Notes: a model not told the origin generated them from the letters alone. A stretch of DNA of 64,000 nucleotides from Daejeonella sp. (GCF_030684675.1 NZ_JAUXXZ010000009.1:62001-126000), one strand, 5' to 3'; positions 1-10,136 are shown, counted from the first letter of the stretch. Program-made: numbers and translations.

Positions 1-1
1 A

Positions 2-352
2 GGTAGTTTTGATAGTCTGAACACAGCTTTCGATAAGGCAACAGTCAGCCTCAGGGAAATGGCTGATACCAATATTGATTCTAAATCATACCATGAGCAG
101 GTAAATAACCTGGCAAGAAATATTTCAGCACTCAACGCTGTATATGAGCTTGAATTACAGGATTCAAGTGCTCATTTGAAGTCAATGAACAAATTCTATC
201 AGAATCTTTCTCTGACCATGCAAAATTTTAATGAGTCAATGGAAGATTCCAAACAATTCAAAGAGGAAGTAGGCAAACTGGCGAAGAATTTATCATCCTT
301 AAATTCTATTTACGGAAATATGCTTTCTGCTATGAATCAACCTAATCGGTGA
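2..352 (+). CDS. gldL: GldL, C-terminal part (5' end outside window)
   Basis: The reading frame is open from base 2 and ends at 352, giving about 116 C-terminal residues. The visible part is Asn/Ser-rich and predicted to be helical or coiled-coil (recurrent LAKNLSSLN / LARNISALN heptad-like segments). This fits the long cytoplasmic tail of GldL, the inner-membrane protein whose two N-terminal helices form the type IX secretion/gliding motor with GldM. No membrane helix falls inside the window, so the call rests mainly on the gldM and gldN genes that follow. The first internal ATG is at 59, but the frame is already open before it, so 59 is not the true start. Confidence 0.85.
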   Translation, partial: GSFDSLNTAFDKATVSLREMADTNIDSKSYHEQVNNLARNISALNAVYELELQDSSAHLKSMNKFYQNLSLTMQNFNESMEDSKQFKEEVGKLAKNLSSLNSIYGNMLSAMNQPNR

Positions 353-399
353 TAATTGCCAAACGAATTATAGATCTTTAATTTTTTAAATATAATTGC

Positions 400-1932
400 A
401 TGGCTGGAGGTAAACAAACCCCAAGGCAGAAAATGATTGGAATACTTTACCTGGTGTTATTGGGTTTAGTAGCACTGAATATTAGTGATTCAATCTTAGA
501 AGCTTTCAAAAATTTAACGGACAGTTTAAATGCTTCAACACAGAATGTCCAAATTGGTGTTGATGCAACTTATGCTTCATTTGAAGCAACTAAACTAAAA
601 AATGAGCCCGAAAGAGCGCGTCCAATTTATGAGAAGGCTAAAAAGGCAAGTTCATATACAAGTGAATTAAATGCTTATGTTGAAGAACTCCAGAAACTTT
701 TTGAAACTGAGGGTGGCGGATATAATGAGTCGACGGGGGACATAAGCAAAAGAGATAATCTTGATATTTCTCCAAGGTTAATGATCAATAAGCCACGTGC
801 TACTGAATTGAAGAATAAAATCAATGCAACACGAGAAAAGTTAATTTCATTAATGGATGTAAAAGATCGTAAAAATGTCAGTTTTTCTCTAGAGGCGAAA
901 GATCCTGCAAATCGCGGTGGTGTTAACAGAACCTGGGAACAATCAAATTTTGGTGATGGTATTCCATTGACTGCAGCTTTAACCGCATTGGCAAAGATAA
1001 AGGCAGACAGCAAAAACGCTGAGGCTGAAGTTGTAAAGAGGATACTTGGGCAGATGGATATGGCTGTTGTCAATCTGGATCAGTTTTCTGCAGTTGCCGT
1101 TGCCCCAACTTCCTATCTTATTGCCGGTCAGCCATATACAGCTGAGGTGTTTTTGACTGCATCAGATTCGAAATCTAGCCCCGAAATATCTGTTGGTGGT
1201 TCAAGATTGCAGGTAAAGGAAGGGAGAGGAACGTATACAGTCAATACTTCCAGAGAAGGAATGTTCAGTTGGACAGGTACTGTTCGTGTTAAGCAAACAG
1301 ATGGAACAATAAAAACCTACACTACTACAGAACAGAAATATCAGGTAGCCCGCCCTTCGGCAGTCGTTTCTCCGGATAAAATGAATGTATTCTATGTGGG
1401 TGTTCCGAACCCTGTATCAGTTTCGGCTCCAGGCATTCCCAAAGAGAACTTAGTGGTTACCATGAGCGGAGGAACAATATCAGGGTCCAATGGAAAATAT
1501 ACAGTTACAGTAAGTACTCCCGGAACAAATGCTAAAGTAAATGTTTCGGCGAATGTTAGTGGTAAGGTTCAAAACATTGGTTCAAGTGATTTCAGGGTTA
1601 AGCGGATTCCGGATCCCAAAGCGAAATTTGCAGGTAAAACCGGAGGAGCTTTAAGTTCTGTAGTTATAAAATCACAAAATTCAATTTTTGCGATTCTTGA
1701 AGGTTTCGATTTTGATGCCAAGTTTAATGTTACCCGCTTTAGTTTGGTGATTGCCAGACCTCGTGCAGATGTTGTTGTACTTCAAACAAATGGAAATACG
1801 TTAAGTGCTCAAATGAGTGCAGCTGTGGCCGCAATAACACCTGGCACAAGGGTAATATTTGACGATATAGTTGCCGTTGGCCCTGATGGAACCCAAAGAC
1901 AGCTTGACCCTATGGCTTTTAAAGCAAATTAA
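400..1932 (+). CDS. gldM: GldM, gliding motility / type IX secretion motor protein
   Basis: The product is 510 aa, the usual size for GldM. A single N-terminal membrane helix (about residues 12-33, ILYLVLLGLVALNI) is followed by a large periplasmic region that in known GldM/PorM folds into a helical D1 domain and three beta-sandwich domains. GldM spans the periplasm as a dimer; with GldL it turns proton-motive force into motion for the type IX secretion system and gliding adhesins. It lies 47 bp after gldL and 5 bp before gldN, so the three genes are very probably one operon. The MAGGKQTPRQKMI start is typical of the family. Confidence 0.95.
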   Translation: MAGGKQTPRQKMIGILYLVLLGLVALNISDSILEAFKNLTDSLNASTQNVQIGVDATYASFEATKLKNEPERARPIYEKAKKASSYTSELNAYVEELQKLFETEGGGYNESTGDISKRDNLDISPRLMINKPRATELKNKINATREKLISLMDVKDRKNVSFSLEAKDPANRGGVNRTWEQSNFGDGIPLTAALTALAKIKADSKNAEAEVVKRILGQMDMAVVNLDQFSAVAVAPTSYLIAGQPYTAEVFLTASDSKSSPEISVGGSRLQVKEGRGTYTVNTSREGMFSWTGTVRVKQTDGTIKTYTTTEQKYQVARPSAVVSPDKMNVFYVGVPNPVSVSAPGIPKENLVVTMSGGTISGSNGKYTVTVSTPGTNAKVNVSANVSGKVQNIGSSDFRVKRIPDPKAKFAGKTGGALSSVVIKSQNSIFAILEGFDFDAKFNVTRFSLVIARPRADVVVLQTNGNTLSAQMSAAVAAITPGTRVIFDDIVAVGPDGTQRQLDPMAFKAN

Positions 1933-1937
1933 GTGCT

Positions 1938-2804
1938 ATGAAAAAGATATTTTTTGCCCTGATTTTGATTGCCGGTACTCTTCAATTGAGTGCCCAGGCA
2001 CCTAATTTAACGAATGATACCAAACCAAAAGCGGTAGAAAAGCCCCTGGATGGATATTATCAAAAGACCAATGTTATTAATGCTAAGGTTGCTCCATATG
2101 CCAGTCTGAGAGAATCGGATGTGATGTTCAGCAAACGTGTATGGCGGGAAATAGATGTCCGCGACAAGGTGAATATGATTTTTGCATCACCTAAAGCCCG
2201 TCTGATTACAATTTTAACAGATGCAATTATTGCTGGTGAGCTTACTGCATACGATGCCAGCAGCACTAAGGATGATGTTAATGGAGATGAGTTTAATGTC
2301 ATTTTGAAACCTGAACAGGCAATGGCAAAGTTTGCTGACAGTGTTTTGGTTCCAATTTTTGATACAGATGGTAACCAAACCGGGACGGTAGTAAAAGCTG
2401 GGGAATTCAACCCTGACAGTATCTTAAAATTTCGTATAAAGGAGGATTGGATTTTTGATAAGCAACGTTCAGTTTTTGAACCGCGTATCATCGGTATAGC
2501 ACCAATGATTCGTATTTCAGCAGCTGGTCAATCTTTTGATGAGCAACCTGCATTCTGGATATACTTCCCTGAAGTTCGTCATTTATTGGTAACTAAGCCC
2601 GCAGTAAACAGAAATAATGACGCCACCGGACTCAGTTTTGACGATTTATTTATGAAGCGGATATTTGCGAGTTATATTGTAAAGGAGTCTAATCCCGAAG
2701 ATTTACGTATTAAAGATTATGCAATGGGAATAGATAAACTTTATGAATCTGAACGTGTGAAGAAAGCCCTGATGGATTTTGAACACGATCTCTGGTCATA
2801 TTAA
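1938..2804 (+). CDS. gldN: GldN, gliding motility / type IX secretion ring protein
   Basis: The product is 288 aa and has a cleavable signal peptide (MKKIFFALILIAGTLQLSAQ). GldN/PorN works in the periplasm, where it binds the PorK/GldK lipoprotein ring and the tip of GldM. The body is the typical globular GldN domain, including the DRIKEDWIFD-like region and a charged C terminus. It starts 5 bp after the gldM stop and is the last gene of the operon; a hairpin terminator follows at 2830. Only one gldN-type paralog is seen here. Confidence 0.93.
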   Translation: MKKIFFALILIAGTLQLSAQAPNLTNDTKPKAVEKPLDGYYQKTNVINAKVAPYASLRESDVMFSKRVWREIDVRDKVNMIFASPKARLITILTDAIIAGELTAYDASSTKDDVNGDEFNVILKPEQAMAKFADSVLVPIFDTDGNQTGTVVKAGEFNPDSILKFRIKEDWIFDKQRSVFEPRIIGIAPMIRISAAGQSFDEQPAFWIYFPEVRHLLVTKPAVNRNNDATGLSFDDLFMKRIFASYIVKESNPEDLRIKDYAMGIDKLYESERVKKALMDFEHDLWSY

Positions 2805-2829
2805 TCAGGATCTTAAAATATTTAGAAAT

Positions 2830-2865
2830 GCCGCCCTGTTATTTATTCGGGACGGCGTTTTTATT
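2830..2865 (+). terminator. Terminator between gldN and uvrC
   Basis: GCCGCCC (2830-2836) pairs with GGG-A-CGGC (2849-2856) across a 12-nt loop, with one bulged A, and GTTTTTATTT follows. It closes the gldLMN operon on the plus strand. The A/T flanks may also slow minus-strand transcription at the convergent uvrC end. Confidence 0.75.
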
Positions 2866-4657
2866 TAAAGTAATCCAATAAGGCAGCAGTCTGACTTTTA
2901 TTCAATACCTTCAGCAGTTCTATTTCAGAAGCTTCTTTTATCTTTTTGACAGACCTGAAATGTCTCAGCAATTTTTCGGCAGATGCCTTTCCTACTCCAG
3001 GAATACTTTCAAGTTCACTTGCCAGAGTCGCATTATTTCGTTTTTTTCTGTGAAATGTAATTCCAAAGCGGTGGGCTTCGTCCCTTAACTGTTGAATAAT
3101 TTTTAATGTTTCAGACTTTTTATCCAGATACAATGGGTATTGATCTCCTGGATAATAGATTTCTTCGAGTCTTTTGGCAATGCCAATAATAGTTACCTGC
3201 TTATCTATTCCCAATAATCTTAAGCTTTTTATTGCAGATGATAACTGTCCTTTGCCGCCATCAATTACGATCAGTTGTGGCAGACTTTGTTCTTCATCAA
3301 GCAATCTTCTGTATCTTCTGAAAACAGCTTCCTCCATGGTCGCAAAATCATCAGGGCCTTCAACTGTCTTTACATTAAAATGCCTGTAATCCTTTTTGGA
3401 TGGCTTTGCATTCTTAAAAACTACTATTGCCGACACCGGAAATTTTCCATGAAAGTTCGAGTTGTCAAAACATTCAATATGTATTGGCAATTGATTTAAA
3501 CGGAGATCTTTCATCATCTGGGCCAGAAGTCGGTCTGTTCTTAATCCCGGATTCAGTTTTTCATATTGATCTAATTTTTCACGCTTGAAATAGGCCACAT
3601 TCTTTTGTGAAAGTTCCAGTAATTTCTTTTTCTCGCCAAGTTTTGGAACAGTGAATTTAATTCCTGAGTCGGGAATCTCAAGTTCAAAAGGAATGATAAT
3701 CTCTTTTGAATTGCTGTCAAACCTCGATCTGAATTCGGTTATCGCTATACTTAGCAACTCTTCATCAGATTCGTCAAGTCGTTTTTTGATTTCCAGGGTC
3801 TGAGTCTGAATAACTGTCCCATTCATTACTTTCAGGAAATTCACAAAGGCATGTTTATCGTCTGTTGCGATACTGAATACATCCACATCTGTTATGGATG
3901 AATTCACAATAGTCGATTTGCTTTGATAGTTATCGAGCAGGTCGAGCTTTTGCTTCAGGCTATGTGCAAGTTCAAAGTTTAGTCCGCTTACAGATTCTTC
4001 AAGTTGACTTTTAAGGCGTCTGATCACGGAACCTGTTTTTCCGTTCAGGATTTCTTTGATCTCCGAAATGCTCTGATCATAATCATCCTCTGATTGATAG
4101 GCCTGGCAAGGTCCTTTGCAATTACCAATCTGATATTCCAGACAAACTCTGAACTTTCCTGAATGAATATTTTCACGGGTCAGGGGCAATGTGCAGGTCC
4201 TTAAAGGATAAATTTCTTTGATCATCCCTAAAATGGTGTGCATCATCCCCACGGATGCATAAGGTCCAAAATAGGTTGAACCATCGCGGATAATCCTTCT
4301 TGTCCAAAAAATGCGGGGAAACTTTTCGTTTTTGATGATGATCCATGGATAGGTCTTATCATCCTTGAGCATCACATTGTACTTCGGTTGATGTTTCTTG
4401 ATCAGGCTATTTTCAAGCAGCCAGGCATCGATTTCGGTATCTACAATGGTGAAGGTGATTTTCCTGATCTTGCTGACCAGAATCCGGGTCTTAGCATTCA
4501 CCCGAATATTATCTTTATTGAAATAGGATGAAACCCTGTTTTTTAAGTTCTTGGCCTTACCGATATAGATAAGCTCTTCGGTCTCCGACCAAAATTGGTA
4601 TACACCGGGTTTTTGCGGAATATTCTTTAACTCAGGCCGGGGATCAAATTCTTTCAT
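2861..4657 (-). CDS. uvrC: UvrC, excinuclease ABC subunit C
   Basis: UvrC makes both incisions during nucleotide excision repair after UvrA/UvrB damage recognition. The N terminus carries the GIY-YIG nuclease domain (PGVYQFW ... LIYIGKAKNL). A UVR-type segment sits near the middle, then the UvrC RNase H-like domain (IECFDNSNFHG, VIDGGKGQLSSA), and a C-terminal helix-hairpin-helix pair (LESIPGVGKASAEKLLRHF). I chose the ATG at 4657 (598 aa) because MKEFDPRPELKNIPQ matches the usual family start. An in-frame ATG at 4693 would add 12 residues. It is the last gene of a leftward group after the PBP gene. Confidence 0.95.
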   Translation of the reverse strand: MKEFDPRPELKNIPQKPGVYQFWSETEELIYIGKAKNLKNRVSSYFNKDNIRVNAKTRILVSKIRKITFTIVDTEIDAWLLENSLIKKHQPKYNVMLKDDKTYPWIIIKNEKFPRIFWTRRIIRDGSTYFGPYASVGMMHTILGMIKEIYPLRTCTLPLTRENIHSGKFRVCLEYQIGNCKGPCQAYQSEDDYDQSISEIKEILNGKTGSVIRRLKSQLEESVSGLNFELAHSLKQKLDLLDNYQSKSTIVNSSITDVDVFSIATDDKHAFVNFLKVMNGTVIQTQTLEIKKRLDESDEELLSIAITEFRSRFDSNSKEIIIPFELEIPDSGIKFTVPKLGEKKKLLELSQKNVAYFKREKLDQYEKLNPGLRTDRLLAQMMKDLRLNQLPIHIECFDNSNFHGKFPVSAIVVFKNAKPSKKDYRHFNVKTVEGPDDFATMEEAVFRRYRRLLDEEQSLPQLIVIDGGKGQLSSAIKSLRLLGIDKQVTIIGIAKRLEEIYYPGDQYPLYLDKKSETLKIIQQLRDEAHRFGITFHRKKRNNATLASELESIPGVGKASAEKLLRHFRSVKKIKEASEIELLKVLNKSQTAALLDYFK

Positions 4658-4723
4658 GTCAGGATAATGGTCAAGGCAGAACCTGATCTGCAAAATTGCA
4701 AATTGTAAAGAAAAACATTAATA

Positions 4724-6961
4724 TCAGAAACCCAGCTTTTTATCAAGTTCGCTCACTCCTGATTGCTGTTTGGTATATTCACCGCAATCAATAACAGTGG
4801 TAATCCCACCTTTTGGAGGAGGAAAATCACCTTTGCTATATTTCAATGCGGGATCTGCATAAACCTTTTGCATATAGATCGCAAATACTGGGAGTGCCGT
4901 ATTTGCACCCTCACCGAAATTGGTTGTACTGAAATGGATGGCACGGTCTTCCGCACCGGTCCAAACACCGGTTACCAGCTCAGGGGTAATTCCCATAAAC
5001 CATCCATCAGAATTATTCTGCGTGGTGCCCGTTTTTCCTCCGATAGGATTAGTTAGTTTATATTTCCAGCCTAATCTGACACCAGTGCCTTCTGTAACTA
5101 CGGCCTTTAACATATCGGTCATAATATAGGCCGTCTGTTCATCCAGAACAACCTTTATTCTTGGACGACGTTCGTAAATAACGTTTCCATTCTTATCAGC
5201 TATTCGTAAGAGGTAGATAGGTTCTGTCCAAACACCATGATTTACAAATACAGAATAAGCACCTACCATGTCGTAAACAGAAGCATCGAATGAACCCAGA
5301 CAAATCGAAGGTACTGCCGGCACATCACTGGTAATACCCATATTTTTCGTCAGGGTTGCAACAGCGGTCTGACCTACCTGTTTCATCATATAGGCAGTAA
5401 TATAATTCTGTGAATTAGCCAATGCCTTTTTTAGTGTAAGCGTTCCTGGTATTGGCTTGTAAGCTTTGGGATACCAGGTAGTGCCGTCACCTGCGTCTAT
5501 ACCAACGGGCTCATTTGCAACGGTGTAACATGGCGAATATCCGCCATTACCAATCGCAACCGCATAGGTAAAAGGTTTTGCTGTAGATCCCACCTGACGG
5601 GTTCCCATTTTTACCTGATCATATTTAAAATGGGTGTAATTCGTACCTCCTACCCATGCCCTGACATAACCGGTTTGGGGTTCCATTGACATGAGGGCAT
5701 TACGAAGCATGAGTTTGTAATATTTAATGGAATCGACAGGCCTCATCAGGGTATCGATTTCACCTCTCCAGCTAAAAATTGTCATTTGGGTTGGTGTCCT
5801 GAAATTTTTGAGGATCTCTTCTTCAGTTTTCCCCTCAGCTTTTAGTTGCTGATAGCGGTCAGAACGGCGCATACCCTGATTTATCAGTAATTTTGCTTCC
5901 GGGATATTAAAAGGGTCGCGGCCTTTCCATGAATTATTGAACTGAACCTGCAGTGTTTTTAAATACTCCCTCTGAGCATCTTCTGCATATTTCTGCATCC
6001 GTGAATTGATTGTTGTATAGATCTTGAGGCCATCTCTATCCAGATCATAAGGTGTGCCATCAGCTTTATAGATCGAATTTTCTTCAAGTGTCTGCTGAAT
6101 ATCTTTCTTGAGTACAGCCCTGAAATAGGGTGCCGATCCTTCGTTATGATCAGAAGGATTGAATGCGAGATTTAAGGGGCTTTTTTTCAGAAGTTCAACT
6201 TCTGCATCACTGATGTAATTTGCGTTATGCATGTTTTCCAGAACCGTATTTCTGCGTCTGAGGGCTCTTTCAGGATTCCGGTTAGGATTATATAATGAAG
6301 GACCTTTCAGCATCCCGATAAGAATCGCAGCTTGTTCAGGTTTAAGCTTATCAGGTGTTGTACTGAAATAAGTTCTTGCCGCCGACTTAATTCCAAATGT
6401 ATTGTAAGACCCAAAATCTACTGTGTTGAGGTACATCGTAATAATCTCCTCCTTGGTATACTGCCTTTCCAGTTTTACGGCAACGATGAGTTCCTGTGAT
6501 TTCTGAATCAGTCGCTTGGTAAAGTTTCTGGATCTTCCTTCTTTTGAGAATAGGTTCAAAGCAAGCTGCTGGGTAATCGTACTTGCGCCTTGTCGTTTTC
6601 CTACCAGGTTATAAAAAATAACTGTAAACGTACGTTTGAAATCAATACCCGAGTGACTGTAAAAGCGGATATCTTCAGTTGCGATCAGTGCATTAATGAC
6701 ATTAGGGGAAATCTCATCATAGCGAACATTAGAGCGATTTTGAACATAATAGGTGCCCAATACAATATCATCACTCGAAATAACCTCTGAAGCCTGATAG
6801 CTCTTTGGATTTTCAAGCATGCGAAGGTCAGGTAGTCTCCCAAATAATCCCAGACCGATGCTGAAGATCAGTATAGCTCCAAATGCAATCAATCCCAGGA
6901 TCCATTTCCAGAACAGGATAGTATAGCGATTTAAGTCATGCTGCGTCAGCTTGGTATTCAT
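4724..6961 (-). CDS. mrcA: Class A penicillin-binding protein (PBP1A type)
   Basis: A bifunctional peptidoglycan synthase of 745 aa. One N-terminal membrane helix (about 15-40) anchors it. The glycosyltransferase-51 domain follows, with catalytic Glu96 in ATEDIRFYSHSGID and the QGASTITQQLALNLF motif. The transpeptidase domain has the active Ser in STAK (Ser459, Lys462), SQN near 510 and KTGTT near 660. It polymerises and cross-links glycan strands in the periplasm. The gene starts 12 bp after the sprE-type gene and uvrC follows it on the same strand, so the three are probably co-transcribed. The mrcA symbol is by family, not by proven orthology. Confidence 0.93.
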   Translation of the reverse strand: MNTKLTQHDLNRYTILFWKWILGLIAFGAILIFSIGLGLFGRLPDLRMLENPKSYQASEVISSDDIVLGTYYVQNRSNVRYDEISPNVINALIATEDIRFYSHSGIDFKRTFTVIFYNLVGKRQGASTITQQLALNLFSKEGRSRNFTKRLIQKSQELIVAVKLERQYTKEEIITMYLNTVDFGSYNTFGIKSAARTYFSTTPDKLKPEQAAILIGMLKGPSLYNPNRNPERALRRRNTVLENMHNANYISDAEVELLKKSPLNLAFNPSDHNEGSAPYFRAVLKKDIQQTLEENSIYKADGTPYDLDRDGLKIYTTINSRMQKYAEDAQREYLKTLQVQFNNSWKGRDPFNIPEAKLLINQGMRRSDRYQQLKAEGKTEEEILKNFRTPTQMTIFSWRGEIDTLMRPVDSIKYYKLMLRNALMSMEPQTGYVRAWVGGTNYTHFKYDQVKMGTRQVGSTAKPFTYAVAIGNGGYSPCYTVANEPVGIDAGDGTTWYPKAYKPIPGTLTLKKALANSQNYITAYMMKQVGQTAVATLTKNMGITSDVPAVPSICLGSFDASVYDMVGAYSVFVNHGVWTEPIYLLRIADKNGNVIYERRPRIKVVLDEQTAYIMTDMLKAVVTEGTGVRLGWKYKLTNPIGGKTGTTQNNSDGWFMGITPELVTGVWTGAEDRAIHFSTTNFGEGANTALPVFAIYMQKVYADPALKYSKGDFPPPKGGITTVIDCGEYTKQQSGVSELDKKLGF

Positions 6962-6973
6962 ATAAAGCTTGTA

Positions 6974-9691
6974 TTAATAGTTCTTTTTGTAATACTCGAC
7001 ATAAAGGTCGAGTGTCTCTTTATCAATTATTTTTTCGAGATTCTGAGAATTAATTATGAAGGTATTGTATTTGCCAAGGGGTATCTTCATAATTGCCCTC
7101 ATCAGGGGGCTGATATTTGTAAAATAAGTTGTGACCAGTTCCTTTCCTGCGAACGGGCCTACAAATATCAGTTGATTTTGGTTAGCAACCGATTTTAATT
7201 GATGTTTTATTGCTGATCCAGGTAAATTGGCCCGGTTAAACTGCCCGATCCCAAATCGGGATGAACTTAAGTTAACTGAAGGGTCAGAAATATTCACTAC
7301 GAAATAATGCTCTGCAGAATCATCCTTCCTGAAAAGACCGGTTTCTAACTCAGTTTCTAATTTGACGGTTTGAGGTTTCTCCTTATTATCAGCAATTGGC
7401 TTATTGTCATTAGGTTCCACGACTAAGATCGCAGGCTGTTCAATTTCGGCCTCCTGTAAAAATCTGTTATTGAAATCCAGGTCACTTAATGCTACAATCC
7501 GATCTGCCATTGCGACCCTGTTCGAATCGATGAATGCAAGATGTTGCTTAATGAGAGGAACGATTAGTTTTTCGTCGGGGAAATTGCTGACTATCTCTTT
7601 AAAAGCATTTTCCAGACCTGGAAGTTTTTGCGTATGGCCAATGGCCAGCGAATTTAAGTAAGCTAATTGTGCAGGCACTTTTTGTACCCCTGAAACTTGT
7701 CTGTACTTTTCAACAGAATTAAGCATTTCTGTATAATTCTTTTTAACGTAAAGGTCGTAAATGTCATTATATAGACGGTTGAAGGCAGCTTCCTGCTCAT
7801 CCTGCTTTTGACTGAAATTCGGGTCCAAAATTATTTTTGCAAATGGGGACTCAGGGAATTTAGTAAGAAGGATATTTTTGTATTCGTCAGAGCGTTTCTT
7901 GTTGGCAGTGCTGTAAAGTCTGTATAAATTATAATAGACGGCCAGTTTGTCCTGATTTTCAGGGAAGCGGTTTAATAATTGTTCATAGGTTTTTACGGCT
8001 TCGGCAGTATCGGCAGAGATATCACGATAATAATTGGCAATGTCGTATAGTGCTACTGCTATTTTCTGATTTGACTCGGCCTTTTGTTCAGGGCTTATAG
8101 GAACCGACAGGAGATATTCCTTTATCCGGGCATCCATATTGGCCTCAGTTTTTATTTCCTGCATCGGAAAAGGGTTTGCGCCACTGCCCGGGTCCGGTAG
8201 AATTGCAGAAGGCATCTCAGATACTGATCTCTGGCTTCGTCGCCAGTTATCTTCCAATTTTCTTGGACCCCAGCGTTTCTTAAAATCGGCGAGACCCTGA
8301 CTTAATGCCGCTGAATTATTAAAATAGAATCTCGTATCCCTGGAATTAGTAGAAATTTGAGTTGTTGGCATAAATGCATTTCCGCCAACAGGAATTCCTG
8401 AACCAGCCTGTGCTTTTTCGGTTTGTGCCAGCATTATTTTGCCAATTCTTTCTTTGCGCTCAGCATCAGACAATTGCGCCAACATTTGCAGGGTATCCTG
8501 CTGGGCTATGATATTTAAACTGTTTGCCAGTACCTCCAGATTATCGGCTTTCTTTTTAATCAGAAGGTAATCAGGGTAGTTTTTAGGTAAGCTGATGAGC
8601 GTACTGTCATAATAGGCCTTGGACATCAGAAAATCTGACTTCGTAAAGTAAATTTCGGCAAGCTCAAGATAGGCCAGTCCTTTCAGGTTTAGATTTTTTG
8701 TGCTTTTCGATACCGCCAGATTATAATTTTCGATTGCTTTTTCAAAATTATTTACTTGTGCATAGCTATTGGCTATCTGAAAATAGACCTGGTCAAGAAG
8801 TTCCCTGTTTTTGTCATCCTTAAGAAGAGCCATGATCTCTCTGGTTCTTCCTGAAGTATCCCCGCTTAATTCAGTTTTAAGATTAATTCTACTAAGGTTT
8901 GCATTAAATGCCATATCGAAAGGGGCATTGCTTTTAATTACTTTCGTATAATTCGATAATGCATTCTGTGCCTGGTCGGTAATTTCATAAAGCTGAGCAG
9001 TAAGATAGGTCCAGCGGATCTTCTTCTGTTTATTTTTGACCGTTTTCAGGGCCTTTTCGAGCAAGTTTATTGCTTCCTCATCCTGCTTTGCATAAATGTA
9101 AAGCTGAGCACGTGTTGCATATATATCAGCAACAGATTTTTTTTCTGATAATATATTGCTGATGGCTGTGTCAAGGGTGCTTTCAGCTTCCTCCAGACGG
9201 TCGGATGCAATCAGGGATCTTGCTTTCCATGAAAGTGCCGCCTGCCTTATCTCTTTCTCTGTGGGATAATTAATATACACGTAGTTAAAAAATTCAACTG
9301 CATTGAAAAAATTAGACTTCAAATGGTTTGCCTTAGCGATTAGAAAATAAGCATCATCAACATACTTACTCAATGACTTTTCATTGGCAATGGTGTTTGC
9401 CTTTAAAATTGCATCATCCAGATTTTTTAATTCTGATCGTGAAAGACTCTCATTAGGCTCTTTATATACAGAAATCACCCGGTCATAATTATCAGCGTAA
9501 TTTAACTGAATGTTTTTTTCGCTTAGATTAATCAGTTCTTTAGCATTATAAAGGATATTATAATGCGCTGTTAAATTCTGCATACCTCTGCTGGCCACAG
9601 TTTCTTTCTGTGAGCTGCATGAAAGCAGGCAAAAGCAAAAAAAGCAGCTTAGGAATATAAAACGAAATGCAATCAGAATATTTGAATTCAA
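6974..9691 (-). CDS. sprE: TPR lipoprotein of the SprE/PorW type (type IX secretion)
   Basis: The product is 905 aa. The N terminus is a lipoprotein signal with lipobox LLSC, followed by the GMQNLTAHYNILYNAKELI region that recalls SprE/PorW proteins. Many tetratricopeptide-like helical pairs follow (for example residues 130-420 and 570-700). SprE/PorW is an outer-membrane-associated lipoprotein thought to link the PorKN ring to the Sov translocon. The Lys/Glu-rich stretch near 770-790 looks like a flexible linker before a C-terminal domain. It heads the leftward sprE / PBP / uvrC group. TPR lipoproteins are hard to tell apart, so the specific name is less certain than the architecture. Confidence 0.75.
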   Translation of the reverse strand: MNSNILIAFRFIFLSCFFCFCLLSCSSQKETVASRGMQNLTAHYNILYNAKELINLSEKNIQLNYADNYDRVISVYKEPNESLSRSELKNLDDAILKANTIANEKSLSKYVDDAYFLIAKANHLKSNFFNAVEFFNYVYINYPTEKEIRQAALSWKARSLIASDRLEEAESTLDTAISNILSEKKSVADIYATRAQLYIYAKQDEEAINLLEKALKTVKNKQKKIRWTYLTAQLYEITDQAQNALSNYTKVIKSNAPFDMAFNANLSRINLKTELSGDTSGRTREIMALLKDDKNRELLDQVYFQIANSYAQVNNFEKAIENYNLAVSKSTKNLNLKGLAYLELAEIYFTKSDFLMSKAYYDSTLISLPKNYPDYLLIKKKADNLEVLANSLNIIAQQDTLQMLAQLSDAERKERIGKIMLAQTEKAQAGSGIPVGGNAFMPTTQISTNSRDTRFYFNNSAALSQGLADFKKRWGPRKLEDNWRRSQRSVSEMPSAILPDPGSGANPFPMQEIKTEANMDARIKEYLLSVPISPEQKAESNQKIAVALYDIANYYRDISADTAEAVKTYEQLLNRFPENQDKLAVYYNLYRLYSTANKKRSDEYKNILLTKFPESPFAKIILDPNFSQKQDEQEAAFNRLYNDIYDLYVKKNYTEMLNSVEKYRQVSGVQKVPAQLAYLNSLAIGHTQKLPGLENAFKEIVSNFPDEKLIVPLIKQHLAFIDSNRVAMADRIVALSDLDFNNRFLQEAEIEQPAILVVEPNDNKPIADNKEKPQTVKLETELETGLFRKDDSAEHYFVVNISDPSVNLSSSRFGIGQFNRANLPGSAIKHQLKSVANQNQLIFVGPFAGKELVTTYFTNISPLMRAIMKIPLGKYNTFIINSQNLEKIIDKETLDLYVEYYKKNY

Positions 9692-9832
9692 TTTAATCTT
9701 GCTTGAAATATATAACAGAATCTTTGCAAAGATATTTTATCATAACGGATTTGTCCTGATAAATATAAACTCTTTCTGTCATAAAACTCTTTCAATAGAG
9801 GGCGCTAACTATTTTTGGCTTTGATTTATTTC

Positions 9833-9863
9833 GTTGAATGCAGCTTATATTTTGATAATTTTG
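9833..9863 (+). promoter_or_regulatory. Candidate promoter of the ATP synthase operon
   Basis: TAATTTTG at 9856-9863 matches the Bacteroidota -7 consensus TAnnTTTG. Exactly 19 bp upstream is GTTG (9833-9836), one base from the -33 consensus TTTG. Transcription would begin near 9870, about 12 nt before the AtpZ-like start at 9882. Placement is by eye only. Confidence 0.5.
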
Positions 9864-9881
9864 CGATATAAAAATGAGTTT

Positions 9882-10136
9882 ATGGAGCAGGAGGATGAAA
9901 ATCACAAGAATAGTGACAAAACTGACGGAATTGAAGCTGAAAAGCAGGCCCTGAACAGTTATGTAAAATATACCGGTGTGGCTTTTCAGATGATGGCTAT
10001 TATCGGACTTTCGGCATATATTGGTTATAAGACCGATCAGTATTATGAACATAAGACGCAGTGGGTAACGGCAATTGCCTGTGTTTTGGGTGTCTTTTTA
10101 TCAATTTATCAGACCATCAGACAGTTAAAGCCATGA
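9882..10136 (+). CDS. AtpZ/AtpI-family small membrane protein
   Basis: An 84-aa protein with a charged N terminus and two membrane helices (about residues 30-50 and 57-77). The GVAFQMMAIIGLSAYIGYKTDQ segment is typical of AtpZ/AtpI proteins encoded ahead of F0F1 ATP synthase genes. In other bacteria they assist c-ring assembly or Mg2+ handling. I chose the ATG at 9882 because the in-frame extension back to 9834 would place the coding region over the candidate promoter. The stop overlaps the next start by 4 bp (ATGA), which indicates translational coupling. Confidence 0.8.
   Translation: MEQEDENHKNSDKTDGIEAEKQALNSYVKYTGVAFQMMAIIGLSAYIGYKTDQYYEHKTQWVTAIACVLGVFLSIYQTIRQLKP

Noticed and set aside
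675-1073. 132-codon frame antisense to gldM
   Set aside because: A shadow of gldM with no start context or domain.
7505-7520. tRNA T-loop-like GTTCGAATC
   Set aside because: It lies in the sprE-type coding sequence, with no acceptor or anticodon stem around it. No tRNA was found in the window.
9792-10052. 86-codon minus-strand frame over the ATP synthase promoter
   Set aside because: It is antisense to the AtpZ-like gene and covers the candidate promoter; no sign of translation.
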